From: Gemmatimonadota bacterium
GTDB lineage: Bacteria; Gemmatimonadota; Gemmatimonadetes; Gemmatimonadales; Gemmatimonadaceae
DNA length: 64,000 nucleotides
NCBI GenBank assembly: GCA_028287235.1
Contig: JAQBQB010000025.1
Location: 186,001-250,000 of the forward strand
Direction of reading: 5' to 3'
Shown here: positions 35,383 to 43,368 of the stretch, one piece after another
Position numbering within the stretch: the first letter of the stretch is position 1
Layout: each line of letters opens with the position of its first letter
The notes under the pieces: model-generated
Database searches by the model: none
What the model was told of the DNA's origin: nothing
The model's input: the letters and a program-made list of their open reading frames with translations, nothing else
Made by a program: the position numbers and the translations under genes

Positions 35383-36621
35383 CTACGCGCCGCGCTTGCC
35401 GAGTGTGACCTCGAGCCGAATGCGCTGCCCGCCACGCATCACGACGACGGTGACCTCGTCGCCGGGCTTGTGCGCGTAGAGTGCTTCAGAGTATTGGTAT
35501 AAATCCTTCACGGGCTTGCCGCCGAACTCCACGATCACGTCACCGGCCTTGAGGCCTCCGACGTCGGCGGGACTTCCGGCGCGGACGCCGGTGAGCCGCA
35601 GGCCGGGTGTGTCGCCGCCGGCCATGTCGGGAATCGATCCCAAATACACATCGGAGCCCTGCGACGCGCTCATCTGCGGCGGCGCGGCGGAGCGAACGTA
35701 CGTCAGCCGCGACGGCCGGTTGGCGATGTCGCGCACCACGCGCTCGGCGAGTGCGACGACGCGCGCTTCGCCGGCGCCGTTGATCTTGTCGGGCGTGTCG
35801 GTGGCGCGATGGTAGTCGTCGTGCAGATCGGTGAAGAAGTGCAGCACCGGGATGTTCTTCGCGTAGAACGAGCTGTGGTCCGACGGCCCGAAGCCGTCGC
35901 CCTGCGCGGTGATCCGCAACTTGGTCAACGTGTTCGCGCTGTCGAGCAACGCGGGCAGCTCGGTGGCCGTAGCGACGCCGTAGACGATCAGCTTGTCGTT
36001 CGTCAGCCGGCCCACCATGTCGAAGTTGAGCATCGCGTCGATGCTGTCGATCGGCACGGGGCTGTGCTCCGTGAAGTACTGGGAGCCGAGCAGCCCTTCT
36101 TCTTCGCCGGAGAAGTTCGCGAAGATGATCGAGCGCCGCGCCGGTGCGTGCGCAAAGAGACGCGTCAGCTCGAGCACGGCCGCGGTGCCCGAGGCGTTGT
36201 CGTCGGCGCCGCGGCGGAGGTCGTGCGAATCCGGGTCGAGCGCGCCCTCGGTCGAGGCGCCGAGGTGGTCGAAGTGCGCGCCGACGACGACGTACTGTCC
36301 GCGCAGCAACGGATCGCTGCCCGGGAGAACGGCGAACACGTTCTGCGTGGGAAGCGACGGGCTCGGCGCGTTGTGCGCCGGAGGACGCGCGGTGAAACGC
36401 TGGAGATACGACGGCGACGTGGCGGTGAGGCCGAGCGCGGCGTAGCGCCGGCCGAGATACGCCGCGGCGGAGTCGTTGCCGGGTGTGCCCGTGAGACGGC
36501 CGGCAAGCGCGGGGCTCGCGAGATAGTCGATGTCCCGGCGAATGGCGAGCGAGTCCGGCTGCAGCGATGGACTCGGAGCCGACTGCGCGCTACAGGCGAC
36601 GCATGCCAGCACCAATGTCAT
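35383..36621 (-). CDS. M28-family metallopeptidase with C-terminal PDZ domain
   Basis: A 412-aa secreted aminopeptidase-like enzyme. Residues 1-13 (MTLVLACVACSAQ) are a very short lipoprotein-type signal. The M28 domain carries both-zinc ligands: GAHFDHLG, RRGADDNASGTAAV, FSGEEEGLLGS, LNFDMVG and HDDYHRATDTPDK. A PDZ domain follows (about 310-405: PGLRLTGVRAGSPADVGGLK, GDVIVEFGGKPV). The ATG falls inside one arm of a palindromic repeat; the 38 codons further upstream translate that repeat and are not believed to be protein. It follows the M42 peptidase gene on the same strand. Confidence 0.9.
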   Translation of the reverse strand: MTLVLACVACSAQSAPSPSLQPDSLAIRRDIDYLASPALAGRLTGTPGNDSAAAYLGRRYAALGLTATSPSYLQRFTARPPAHNAPSPSLPTQNVFAVLPGSDPLLRGQYVVVGAHFDHLGASTEGALDPDSHDLRRGADDNASGTAAVLELTRLFAHAPARRSIIFANFSGEEEGLLGSQYFTEHSPVPIDSIDAMLNFDMVGRLTNDKLIVYGVATATELPALLDSANTLTKLRITAQGDGFGPSDHSSFYAKNIPVLHFFTDLHDDYHRATDTPDKINGAGEARVVALAERVVRDIANRPSRLTYVRSAAPPQMSASQGSDVYLGSIPDMAGGDTPGLRLTGVRAGSPADVGGLKAGDVIVEFGGKPVKDLYQYSEALYAHKPGDEVTVVVMRGGQRIRLEVTLGKRGA

Positions 36622-36683
36622 CCTGAGCGCAGCGAAGGATCCCGTTGCGGTGGGCAGCGATCCTTCGCTGCGCTCAGGCTGAC
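36617..36683. repeat. REP-like palindromic repeat overlapping the M28 start codon
   Basis: Inverted arms of about 24 bp (36617-36640 and 36660-36683, one or two mismatches) of the CATCCTGAGCGCAGCGAAGG type flank a 19-bp loop. Such dispersed palindromes are common in several environmental phyla. Here the ATG of the peptidase (36621-36619) lies within the left arm. Confidence 0.8.
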
Positions 36684-36692
36684 GACTCACGG

Positions 36693-37763
36693 CTAGCGCG
36701 CGGTGAAATCGGTCTTGCTCGTCACCTCGCGGCACACCTCGGCGAGCAGCGTGGACGTCTTGTCGACGTCGTCGAGGCTCACGAGCTCGTTCGGCGAGTG
36801 CATGTACCGGTTGGGGATGGAGACGAGACCCGTGGCGACACCTTCACGCGCGATGTGAATCGCGTCGGCGTTCGTCGACGTGTCGCGGCCGGCGGCGTGC
36901 ACCGAGTACTTGATCCCCTGACGCTCGGCGGTGGCGCGGAGCATGTCGAAGACCACCGGCGAGATGATGGCGCCGCGGCTCAACACCGGTCCGCCGCCGA
37001 TGCGATGGTCGCCGATCTCCTTCTTCTCGACGCTCGGATGATCGGTGGCGAAAGTGACGTCGATGACGAGAGCCATCTGCGGATTGATGCAGTTCGTGCA
37101 GACGAGCGCGCCGCCGCCGTGCCAGGCGATCTCCTCTTGCGTCGTGGCCGCGGCGACCACGCGTGCCGGTCCCGGGTTCTGCGCGTACCGGCGTAACGCC
37201 TCGAGGGCGACGAACGCGCCGATGCGGTCGTCGATCGAGCGCGACACGATGCGGTTGTTCGGAAAATCGATCGTCTTCGAATCGATCACGCCGGCGTCGC
37301 CGACGCCGAGACGTCCTTCGGCTTCGGCGCGGCTCGAGGCGCCGATGTCGACCCAGAGATCGGTCATCTTCGACGCGTTGTCGCGGTCGGCCGATTTCAT
37401 GAGATGGATCGGCTTCTTGCCGACGACGCCGAGGACGTCACCGCCGCGCGCGAGGAAACGAATGCGCTGGCCGACGAGCACCTGCGGATCCCAGCCGCCG
37501 ATCGGCGACGGATAGACGAAGCCGTCGTCGTCGATGTACTGCACGATGAGGCCGATCTCGTCGATGTGCCCGTCGATCATGATCGTGGGCGAGCCGCCGG
37601 GATTGATCTCGGCCATGCTGTTGCCGGCGACGTCGGTCGTGACGCGGTCGGCGAAAGTCGATGCCTCTTCGCGCCAGACGCGTGCGGCGGCCGCCTCGAA
37701 ACCAGAGGGGGCGGGGGTATCCAGCAAACGCTTCAAGAACGCGAGCGAGGACGGACTCAGCAT
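36693..37763 (-). CDS. M42-family aminopeptidase (FrvX/CelM-like)
   Basis: A 356-aa cytosolic metallopeptidase. Landmarks: LLDTPAPSGFE at the front, MIDGHIDEIGLIVQYI with the first metal His and catalytic Asp, SRSIDDRIGAFVALEAL with the bridging Asp, ATTQEEIAWHGG with the catalytic Glu, and the C-terminal IPNRYMHSPNELVSLDD with a metal His. M42 enzymes form dodecameric shells that trim peptides. The ATG giving MLSPSSLAFLKRLLD is preferred to an upstream extension without family match. Confidence 0.93.
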   Translation of the reverse strand: MLSPSSLAFLKRLLDTPAPSGFEAAAARVWREEASTFADRVTTDVAGNSMAEINPGGSPTIMIDGHIDEIGLIVQYIDDDGFVYPSPIGGWDPQVLVGQRIRFLARGGDVLGVVGKKPIHLMKSADRDNASKMTDLWVDIGASSRAEAEGRLGVGDAGVIDSKTIDFPNNRIVSRSIDDRIGAFVALEALRRYAQNPGPARVVAAATTQEEIAWHGGGALVCTNCINPQMALVIDVTFATDHPSVEKKEIGDHRIGGGPVLSRGAIISPVVFDMLRATAERQGIKYSVHAAGRDTSTNADAIHIAREGVATGLVSIPNRYMHSPNELVSLDDVDKTSTLLAEVCREVTSKTDFTAR

Positions 37764-37968
37764 TGGCAGAATGAGGATTTGGTCGATTGGGCGTTGCAAT
37801 CCCGGAAATGCTAGTCCCGGAAGAGGATAGATGGAAGAGCGGGACTGTCCGGCGGCGAGACGAGCCACTCGAATACGACGGCCCCGTAATTTTGCTGACG
37901 GATGACGCGGATCATGCGGACACGGCCGGATTGCTCCATGCGCAGCGGCGACGCCGCGCCCAACGAGC
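37764..37968. other. 205-bp gap, no gene seen
   Basis: This lies between the M42 peptidase start and the stop of a membrane protein gene on the same strand. It has no convincing start/stop pair, no strong hairpin and no repeat. It probably holds the peptidase promoter. Confidence 0.4.
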
Positions 37969-38421
37969 CTAGGCCTTGTCGCGCACAGGAAAGACCAAGA
38001 ACGAGATCCCTAAGATCACCAGACCGGCGACGTACGCCCGCAGATCTTCCGTCAATCCGTAGTAGAGGATTCCGAACCAGGCGAGCATCTGCCCGAAGAG
38101 CCAACCGTGCAGGCTGTCGGGGATGCCCGTCGACGCGCGCCGGCGCTGAGCCCAGCGGCTGTTGTAGAAGCGCATGTCGACCATCTGGACCAGCGCATAG
38201 ATCCAGGTCATCAGGCCAACGCCGCGCAGCTTCTTGATGAGCTCGGGTTGCGCCGCATGCGACACGCCGAGCGTGTGGAAGACGTAGACCGCGAGGCCGA
38301 CGAAGAGCGTGAGCGCGAGCAGAATGGCTCGGAGGCGCGTGAGGCGCTCGGAGGTAAGCCAGCCCTGCCGTTCGCCGATCGATTCCGTAGCGGGTCCGAG
38401 GCCCGCGATTGGTGGAACCAT
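37969..38421 (-). CDS. Small polytopic membrane protein of unknown function (150 aa)
   Basis: Four predicted TM helices (AILLALTLFVGLAVYVFHTL, GLMTWIYALVQMVDMRFY, LHGWLFGQMLAWFGILYYGL, LRAYVAGLVILGISFLVF) follow a cytosolic N-terminus. No family recognised and no catalytic motif evident. It lies 30 bp downstream of the amidohydrolase stop's partner region on the same strand and may be co-transcribed with it. Confidence 0.65.
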   Translation of the reverse strand: MVPPIAGLGPATESIGERQGWLTSERLTRLRAILLALTLFVGLAVYVFHTLGVSHAAQPELIKKLRGVGLMTWIYALVQMVDMRFYNSRWAQRRRASTGIPDSLHGWLFGQMLAWFGILYYGLTEDLRAYVAGLVILGISFLVFPVRDKA

Positions 38422-38451
38422 ACACCCGCCTGAAGAGAACCCGTGGGCGTC

Positions 38452-40125
38452 TCAGCGACTCCGCTCGAAAACTGCCCGACCGGAAATATATGTTGCGAAC
38501 ACCCGCGCGCCGAGAATTTCAGCGTCGGGAATTGTCATGATGTCCCGGTCGAGGATCACAAAATCGGCATATTTGCCTGGCGTGAGCGAGCCCGTGAGCG
38601 TTTCCTGGAACGCGGCGTAGGCGGGCCAGATCGTCATGCCCTTGAGGGCCTCGTCGCGCGTCATCTTCTGCTCGGGGAACCAGCCGCCCGGCGGCCAGCT
38701 GCTGTCGTCCTGACGCGAGACCGCGGCGTGAAAGGAGTAGAGTGGATTGACGCGCTCCACCGGAACGTCGCTCCCGTTGGGAATGATGACTCCGGTATTG
38801 AGCAGCGAGCGCCAGGCGTAGGCGCCGAAGGTGCGAGCGTAGCCAAGGCGCGCCGGTGCCCAATACATGTCGCTCGCTTGGTGGACGGCCTGCATCGACG
38901 GAATCACGCCGAGCTGCGCGAAGCGCGGAACGTCGGCGTGATCGAGGATCTGCACATGCTCGATGCGGAACCGGTGATCGACCGTCGGTACCGATTTGAG
39001 CGCGCCTTCGTAGGCGTCGAGCGCGACACGGTTGCCGCGGTCGCCGATGGCGTGCGTCGCCACCTGAAAGCCGTGCTGCAAGGCGCGCGTCGAGACGTCC
39101 TGCAAATGCTGCGGCGTGGACTTGAGCAATCCCACATTCTTCGGATCGTCGGCGTACGGATCGAGCAGCGCGGCGCCGCGTGAGCCGAGCGCGCCGTCGG
39201 CGTAGAGCTTGATGGTGCGAATCCAGAGATGGCCGTCGTACAACGCGCTCTGCGGTCCGCGCTGGAAGTAGTGCTCGATTGTGCCGCTGTCGTCGGAGAT
39301 CATGACGTAGGCGCGGAGGCTGAAGGTGCCCGCTTTCGCGAGCTCCTCGAAGACGTCGATGATCTCGCGCGGCTCGCCGGCGTCGTGCATGCCGACGAGA
39401 CCATACCGGTTCGCCTCGGCGATGGCGGCGAGCGTGGCGGTGCGCATGTCGTCGTGGGACATCTGGGGCAGGGCGTGCTGGACGAGGCCCATCGCGTTGT
39501 CGACGAAGACGCCGGTGGGTTGGCCGTTGGCGTCGCGCTCGATGCGGCCGCCGGCGGGGGCCTGCGTCGCCGCGGTGACGCTGGCGGCGCGCATCGCGGC
39601 GGCATTCGCGAGGATGGCGTGGCCGTCCACGCGCTCGAGCACCACCGGATTGTTCGGTGAGATGCGAGAGAGCGCCTCATGCGTGGGAAAGCGAGTGTCG
39701 CCCCACTTGTTCTGGTCCCAACCGCGGCCGAGCACCCAACGGTTGGCCGGCGTGTCCTTGATGCGCGCGGCGACGCGAGCCACGATCTCATCGAAGGACC
39801 GGGTGTCGGTGAGATCGATGTTACGCAGTCCGGCGCCGAGCTCGAACAGGTGGCCGTGCGCGTCGACCATGCCGGGAATGACGGTCTGGCCGGCGGCGTC
39901 GATCACGCGCGTCGATGCGCCGCGCAGCAGCAGCGCTTCGCGCGCGGACCCGACGAACTGCACGCGGCCGTCGCGCACGGCCATGGCCGAGACGAACGGG
40001 TGCGAGTCGTCGACGGTGTAGATCCGGGCGTTCGTGACGATGAGGTCGGCCGGCTGCGGCGTGGCGCGCTGGGCGGCGAGGGAGGACGAGAAGGCGAGCA
40101 GCGCGCAGAGGGCGGTCAGACGCAT
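38452..40125 (-). CDS. Secreted YtcJ-type amidohydrolase
   Basis: A 557-aa enzyme with a signal peptide (LTALCALLAFSSSLAAQ). It is an amidohydrolase-superfamily protein of the YtcJ/N-substituted-formamide deformylase group: the beta-sandwich start DLIVTNARIYTVDDSHPF, the metal motif GMVDAHGHLFELG, long inserted domain, later metal His residues in VATHAIGDRGN and RIEHVQILDH, and the Asp in NGSDVPVERVNPL. The end TPGKYADFVILDRDI returns to the sandwich. The substrate is unknown. The ATG at the signal peptide was chosen over one 18 codons upstream. Confidence 0.9.
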   Translation of the reverse strand: MRLTALCALLAFSSSLAAQRATPQPADLIVTNARIYTVDDSHPFVSAMAVRDGRVQFVGSAREALLLRGASTRVIDAAGQTVIPGMVDAHGHLFELGAGLRNIDLTDTRSFDEIVARVAARIKDTPANRWVLGRGWDQNKWGDTRFPTHEALSRISPNNPVVLERVDGHAILANAAAMRAASVTAATQAPAGGRIERDANGQPTGVFVDNAMGLVQHALPQMSHDDMRTATLAAIAEANRYGLVGMHDAGEPREIIDVFEELAKAGTFSLRAYVMISDDSGTIEHYFQRGPQSALYDGHLWIRTIKLYADGALGSRGAALLDPYADDPKNVGLLKSTPQHLQDVSTRALQHGFQVATHAIGDRGNRVALDAYEGALKSVPTVDHRFRIEHVQILDHADVPRFAQLGVIPSMQAVHQASDMYWAPARLGYARTFGAYAWRSLLNTGVIIPNGSDVPVERVNPLYSFHAAVSRQDDSSWPPGGWFPEQKMTRDEALKGMTIWPAYAAFQETLTGSLTPGKYADFVILDRDIMTIPDAEILGARVFATYISGRAVFERSR

Positions 40126-40229
40126 GGGGGAAGTCAGAGGAGTTGTCGTCTCGACGAGCGAGGTTCGGCGTTCGGACAAAGCTGGCCGAACAGTATTGAG
40201 TGTAGCCGGCCACTATCACGTCACAATAG

Positions 40230-40257
40230 ATCCCGGCTCGCTTCGCTCGTGGGATGA
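40230..40257. repeat. Short REP-like palindromic element
   Basis: ATCCC and GGGAT arms flank a GCTCGCTTCGCTCG core in the gap between the plug-protein stop and the amidohydrolase start. It resembles, but is not identical to, the palindrome at 36617-36683. Confidence 0.45.
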
Positions 40258-40278
40258 CAAGGGGGGCGCGGCCGCCAA

Positions 40279-41055
40279 CTACGGCTTCGCCTTCTCGTTC
40301 CCGGGAATTCGCGTCCAGATCACGACCGTGCCGCAGTTCACGGTGCTGTGCAGCCGGTTGTACTCGGGCGGCAGGCCGGCGGCGCCGGCGTAGAGCTCCA
40401 CGCCTTCCACGTCGCCGGGAGGCATCTCGTCGATCGTGAAGCCCATGGCCTGAATGCCGTCGACGAAGAACTGCGGCGGGCAGTTCGCCGCGCCTGAGCG
40501 GGCAAAGCGAAGGCTAACGCGGCCATTTTCTCCGGAGTAGAGACGCGTGCCGGGGATCATGCGGAGCATGTCGCTCAGCAGCATCGGGTGCCGCTGCTCG
40601 ATCTGATAGCGCGTGATGAAATGTCCGATGCCCTGTCTGCGGCGCGACTCGAAGGCTTCGAGAATGCGGCGATGCTCGGGGTCGGCGAGGACGACGACGC
40701 CGGTGAGCTTCTGCGCAACGACGGTCAGCGTGATCTCCACCTCGGTGGTGTCGTTCGCCGTCACCTGCATCATGAGCAGTACTGGCTCGAAGGCGAGGCG
40801 GCGAAAGCTGATGTCGAGATTCCCCGCCGGAATCTTGGAGAGGATGAACTCGCCGGCCGTGTCGGTACGCACGGTGGCCGAGGTCTTGAGCACCGTCACT
40901 TCGACGTTCGGAACGGGATGACCAAGTTCGTCCTTCACCAGGCCGCTGACCGCGCCGGTCTTGCCCTGCGCCGCCGCGCGGCCCGCCATGAGAAGGAGCG
41001 TGGCCACCGACCACGCGAGGCGCTCGATCCGTCCAGCAGATGAGCATATTCTCAT
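40279..41055 (-). CDS. CarboxypepD_reg plus TonB-receptor plug protein without a beta-barrel
   Basis: A 258-aa exported protein (signal peptide ending GRAAAQ). It has a carboxypeptidase-regulatory-like domain (about 30-115: GAVSGLVKDELGHPVPNVEV, AGEFILSKIPAGNLDISFRR) and then a plug-like domain (about 120-250: ITRYQIEQRHPMLLSDMLRM, IPGTRL, DGIQAMG, DVEGVELYAG). In TonB-dependent receptors these precede a 22-strand barrel of about 600 aa, which is absent here. It may be a free-standing signalling or binding domain. GGGGG precedes the ATG; it starts 17 bp after the OPT gene stop. Confidence 0.8.
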   Translation of the reverse strand: MRICSSAGRIERLAWSVATLLLMAGRAAAQGKTGAVSGLVKDELGHPVPNVEVTVLKTSATVRTDTAGEFILSKIPAGNLDISFRRLAFEPVLLMMQVTANDTTEVEITLTVVAQKLTGVVVLADPEHRRILEAFESRRRQGIGHFITRYQIEQRHPMLLSDMLRMIPGTRLYSGENGRVSLRFARSGAANCPPQFFVDGIQAMGFTIDEMPPGDVEGVELYAGAAGLPPEYNRLHSTVNCGTVVIWTRIPGNEKAKP

Positions 41056-41072
41056 GACGACCCCCGTCTGAA

Positions 41073-43256
41073 TCACAAACGCCGGCGGCGCGCGATCGCG
41101 TAGACCGGAACGGCGAGCAACAGCACGTACGCGGCGACCGCCACCATCGCGCTCGACGAGCCGAAGGTCTTCGACTGGTCGATCGCGGCATCGAGTCCCT
41201 TGGCCTGAAGCGCGGCGAGCACCACGCCGGTAATGGCCCCGCCGGCGATGAGCCCCGACGCAAAGAGGACCCCGGGACCGGAATCCGCCTCAGGGCCCTC
41301 GCGTTCCGCGGGCGACATCCGGCGGTCGACCAACCAGCGCAGCACGCCGCCCGCGAACATCGTGGCGGACGTCGAGATCGGCAGATACACGCCCACCGCC
41401 ACGGGCAGGGACGGAACGCCGATCAACTCCATGGCGACGGCGAGAAACGCGCCTACGAGGATCAAACCCCACGGAAGCTTCTGCGTGAGTATGCCGTCCA
41501 CGACAAGCGCCATGATCTGCGACTTCGGCGACTCGAGCTTGTCGATCTCGCGTCCGTCGTAGTTCACCCGCTCGCGGCCACCGAGACCGGGGTCGACGAG
41601 ATACTTGATGGCGCCCGTGTCGTCCACGAGATACTTGCCGGCCGGCGCGTTGCCCGTGGTCTCGAACAGATGGCCGATACGATACGTGGGTCCGGCAGCG
41701 CCCGCAGTCGCCGAGATCATTCGTCCGCCGCCCAGCGCGTACGTGCCGGGCTCGACGCTCGAGACGACGACGCCCGGATAGCTCTTCGCGACGATCGTCT
41801 GCTTCGCGGTATTCAGGAAATAGATGATGCCGCCCACGAGCAGCGCCGACGCCGTCACGCCGAAGAGCAAACCGATCTGCTGCCGCGCCGGCGTGGCGCC
41901 AACGAGAAACCCGGTCTTCAAATCCTGTGACGTGGCGCCCGCGGTCGACGCGGCGACGCACACCACGCCGCCGATCGTCAGCGCGAGCACCCGGTATTGA
42001 ATGCCCACCCAGCCCACAGCGAGAAACATCAACGACGTGAGCAGCAGCGTCGCGACCGTCATGCCCGACACGGGATTGGACGACGATCCGATCTGGCCGG
42101 TGATGCGGCTCGACACGGTCACGAACAGAAACGCAAAGAAGAGCGCGAGCACCGCACCCGCGACGTTGATGTGGATCTGCGGAAGCACCACCATCGCGAT
42201 GCCGCACGCCAGCGCGCCGCCCACCACGACGATCATCGGGAGGTCGCGCTCCGTGCGGCGCGTGTTGTCGCCGTCGCCCGCGCCGCGGAAGTCCTTGAGA
42301 CCGGCGACGAGCGCCTGCCAGATGGTCGGCATGGTGCGGCCGAGGCTGATCAGGCCCGCCGCGGTGACCGCGCCGGCGCCGATGTAGTAGATGTAGTTCG
42401 ACCGGATCTCGCTCGCCGACATGTCGGCGATGAGCTTGTTGGCGGGGAAGATTGCCGTCGTGAATCCCGAGCCGAAGAACTTGATCGCCGGAATGAGCGC
42501 GAACCACGAGAGCACGCCGCCGCCGAACAAGTAGCCAGCCACGCGCGGCCCAATGATGTAGCCCACGCCCGTGAGCTCCGGGCTGATCTCCGCCTGGATC
42601 TCGCCGAACAGCTGCGTGCGGCCGCCGACCAAGGCGCGCTCGAACGCGCGCCGTGGTACCTCCAGCCAGAGATGCACGCCCGAGACGAGGAACTTGTAGA
42701 CCGCGCCAAGCCCGAAGCCCATGAACACGGTTTTCGCCTGCGTGCCGCCCTGCTCGCCGACGATGAGCACCTGCGCGCACGCGGTGCCCTCGGGATACTT
42801 CAGGTTCGCGTGCTCCTTCACGATCAGGCTGCGCCGCAGCGGGATCATGAAGATCACGCCCAGGATGCCGCCCACGATGCCGATCGCCGTGACGGTGGTC
42901 CACGGCAAGTTGTAGCCGAGGAGCAACAAGGCCGGCAGCGTGAACGAGATGCCGGCGGCGATCGATTCGCCGGCGGACCCCGTGGTCTGCACCATGTTGT
43001 TCTGAAGAATCGTCGCCGGCGGCTTGCCGAGGATCCGCGAGATGTAGCGGAAGATCGTGATCGACAGCACGGCGACGGGAATCGACGCGCTCACGGTGAG
43101 GCTGACCTTGAGCGCAAGATAGACGCTCGAGGCGGCGAACATCAATCCGAGAATGATTCCCAGAATGATGACGCCCGGCGTCAGCTCGGCGGGCGCTTCG
43201 GTCGCCGGAACGTATGGACTGTGGACGGCGTCGTCGGTGCGTGCGAGATCGGTCAT
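41073..43256 (-). CDS. OPT-family oligopeptide/metal-chelate transporter
   Basis: A 727-aa membrane protein with about 16 hydrophobic segments. The start (APAELTPGVIILGIILGLMF followed by SSVYLALKVSLTVSASIPVA) and the FMIPLRRSLIVKEHANLKYPEGTACAQVL segment are characteristic of prokaryotic OPT proteins, which import peptides or iron-chelates with protons. A non-membrane stretch at about 485-575 is unusual but seen in related proteins. ATG 43256 is preferred over TTG 43265. It is divergent from the M61 peptidase gene, so peptide release and import may be linked. Confidence 0.92.
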   Translation of the reverse strand: MTDLARTDDAVHSPYVPATEAPAELTPGVIILGIILGLMFAASSVYLALKVSLTVSASIPVAVLSITIFRYISRILGKPPATILQNNMVQTTGSAGESIAAGISFTLPALLLLGYNLPWTTVTAIGIVGGILGVIFMIPLRRSLIVKEHANLKYPEGTACAQVLIVGEQGGTQAKTVFMGFGLGAVYKFLVSGVHLWLEVPRRAFERALVGGRTQLFGEIQAEISPELTGVGYIIGPRVAGYLFGGGVLSWFALIPAIKFFGSGFTTAIFPANKLIADMSASEIRSNYIYYIGAGAVTAAGLISLGRTMPTIWQALVAGLKDFRGAGDGDNTRRTERDLPMIVVVGGALACGIAMVVLPQIHINVAGAVLALFFAFLFVTVSSRITGQIGSSSNPVSGMTVATLLLTSLMFLAVGWVGIQYRVLALTIGGVVCVAASTAGATSQDLKTGFLVGATPARQQIGLLFGVTASALLVGGIIYFLNTAKQTIVAKSYPGVVVSSVEPGTYALGGGRMISATAGAAGPTYRIGHLFETTGNAPAGKYLVDDTGAIKYLVDPGLGGRERVNYDGREIDKLESPKSQIMALVVDGILTQKLPWGLILVGAFLAVAMELIGVPSLPVAVGVYLPISTSATMFAGGVLRWLVDRRMSPAEREGPEADSGPGVLFASGLIAGGAITGVVLAALQAKGLDAAIDQSKTFGSSSAMVAVAAYVLLLAVPVYAIARRRRL

Positions 43257-43368
43257 GCAGGCCAATATGGGGGCGGGTTAGACGGGCGGACAGGTGGCGG
43301 TTCCGACCCGATGTATGGATCCTGTCCACCCTGCTCCGAACTCGGCTTTCTCTTACTACCTTCCCGGG

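Noticed and set aside
37811-38425. 204-aa minus-strand frame overlapping the small membrane protein
   Set aside because: The composition is Arg/His-rich and lacks membrane character. The other frame has four clean TM helices and is the better gene.
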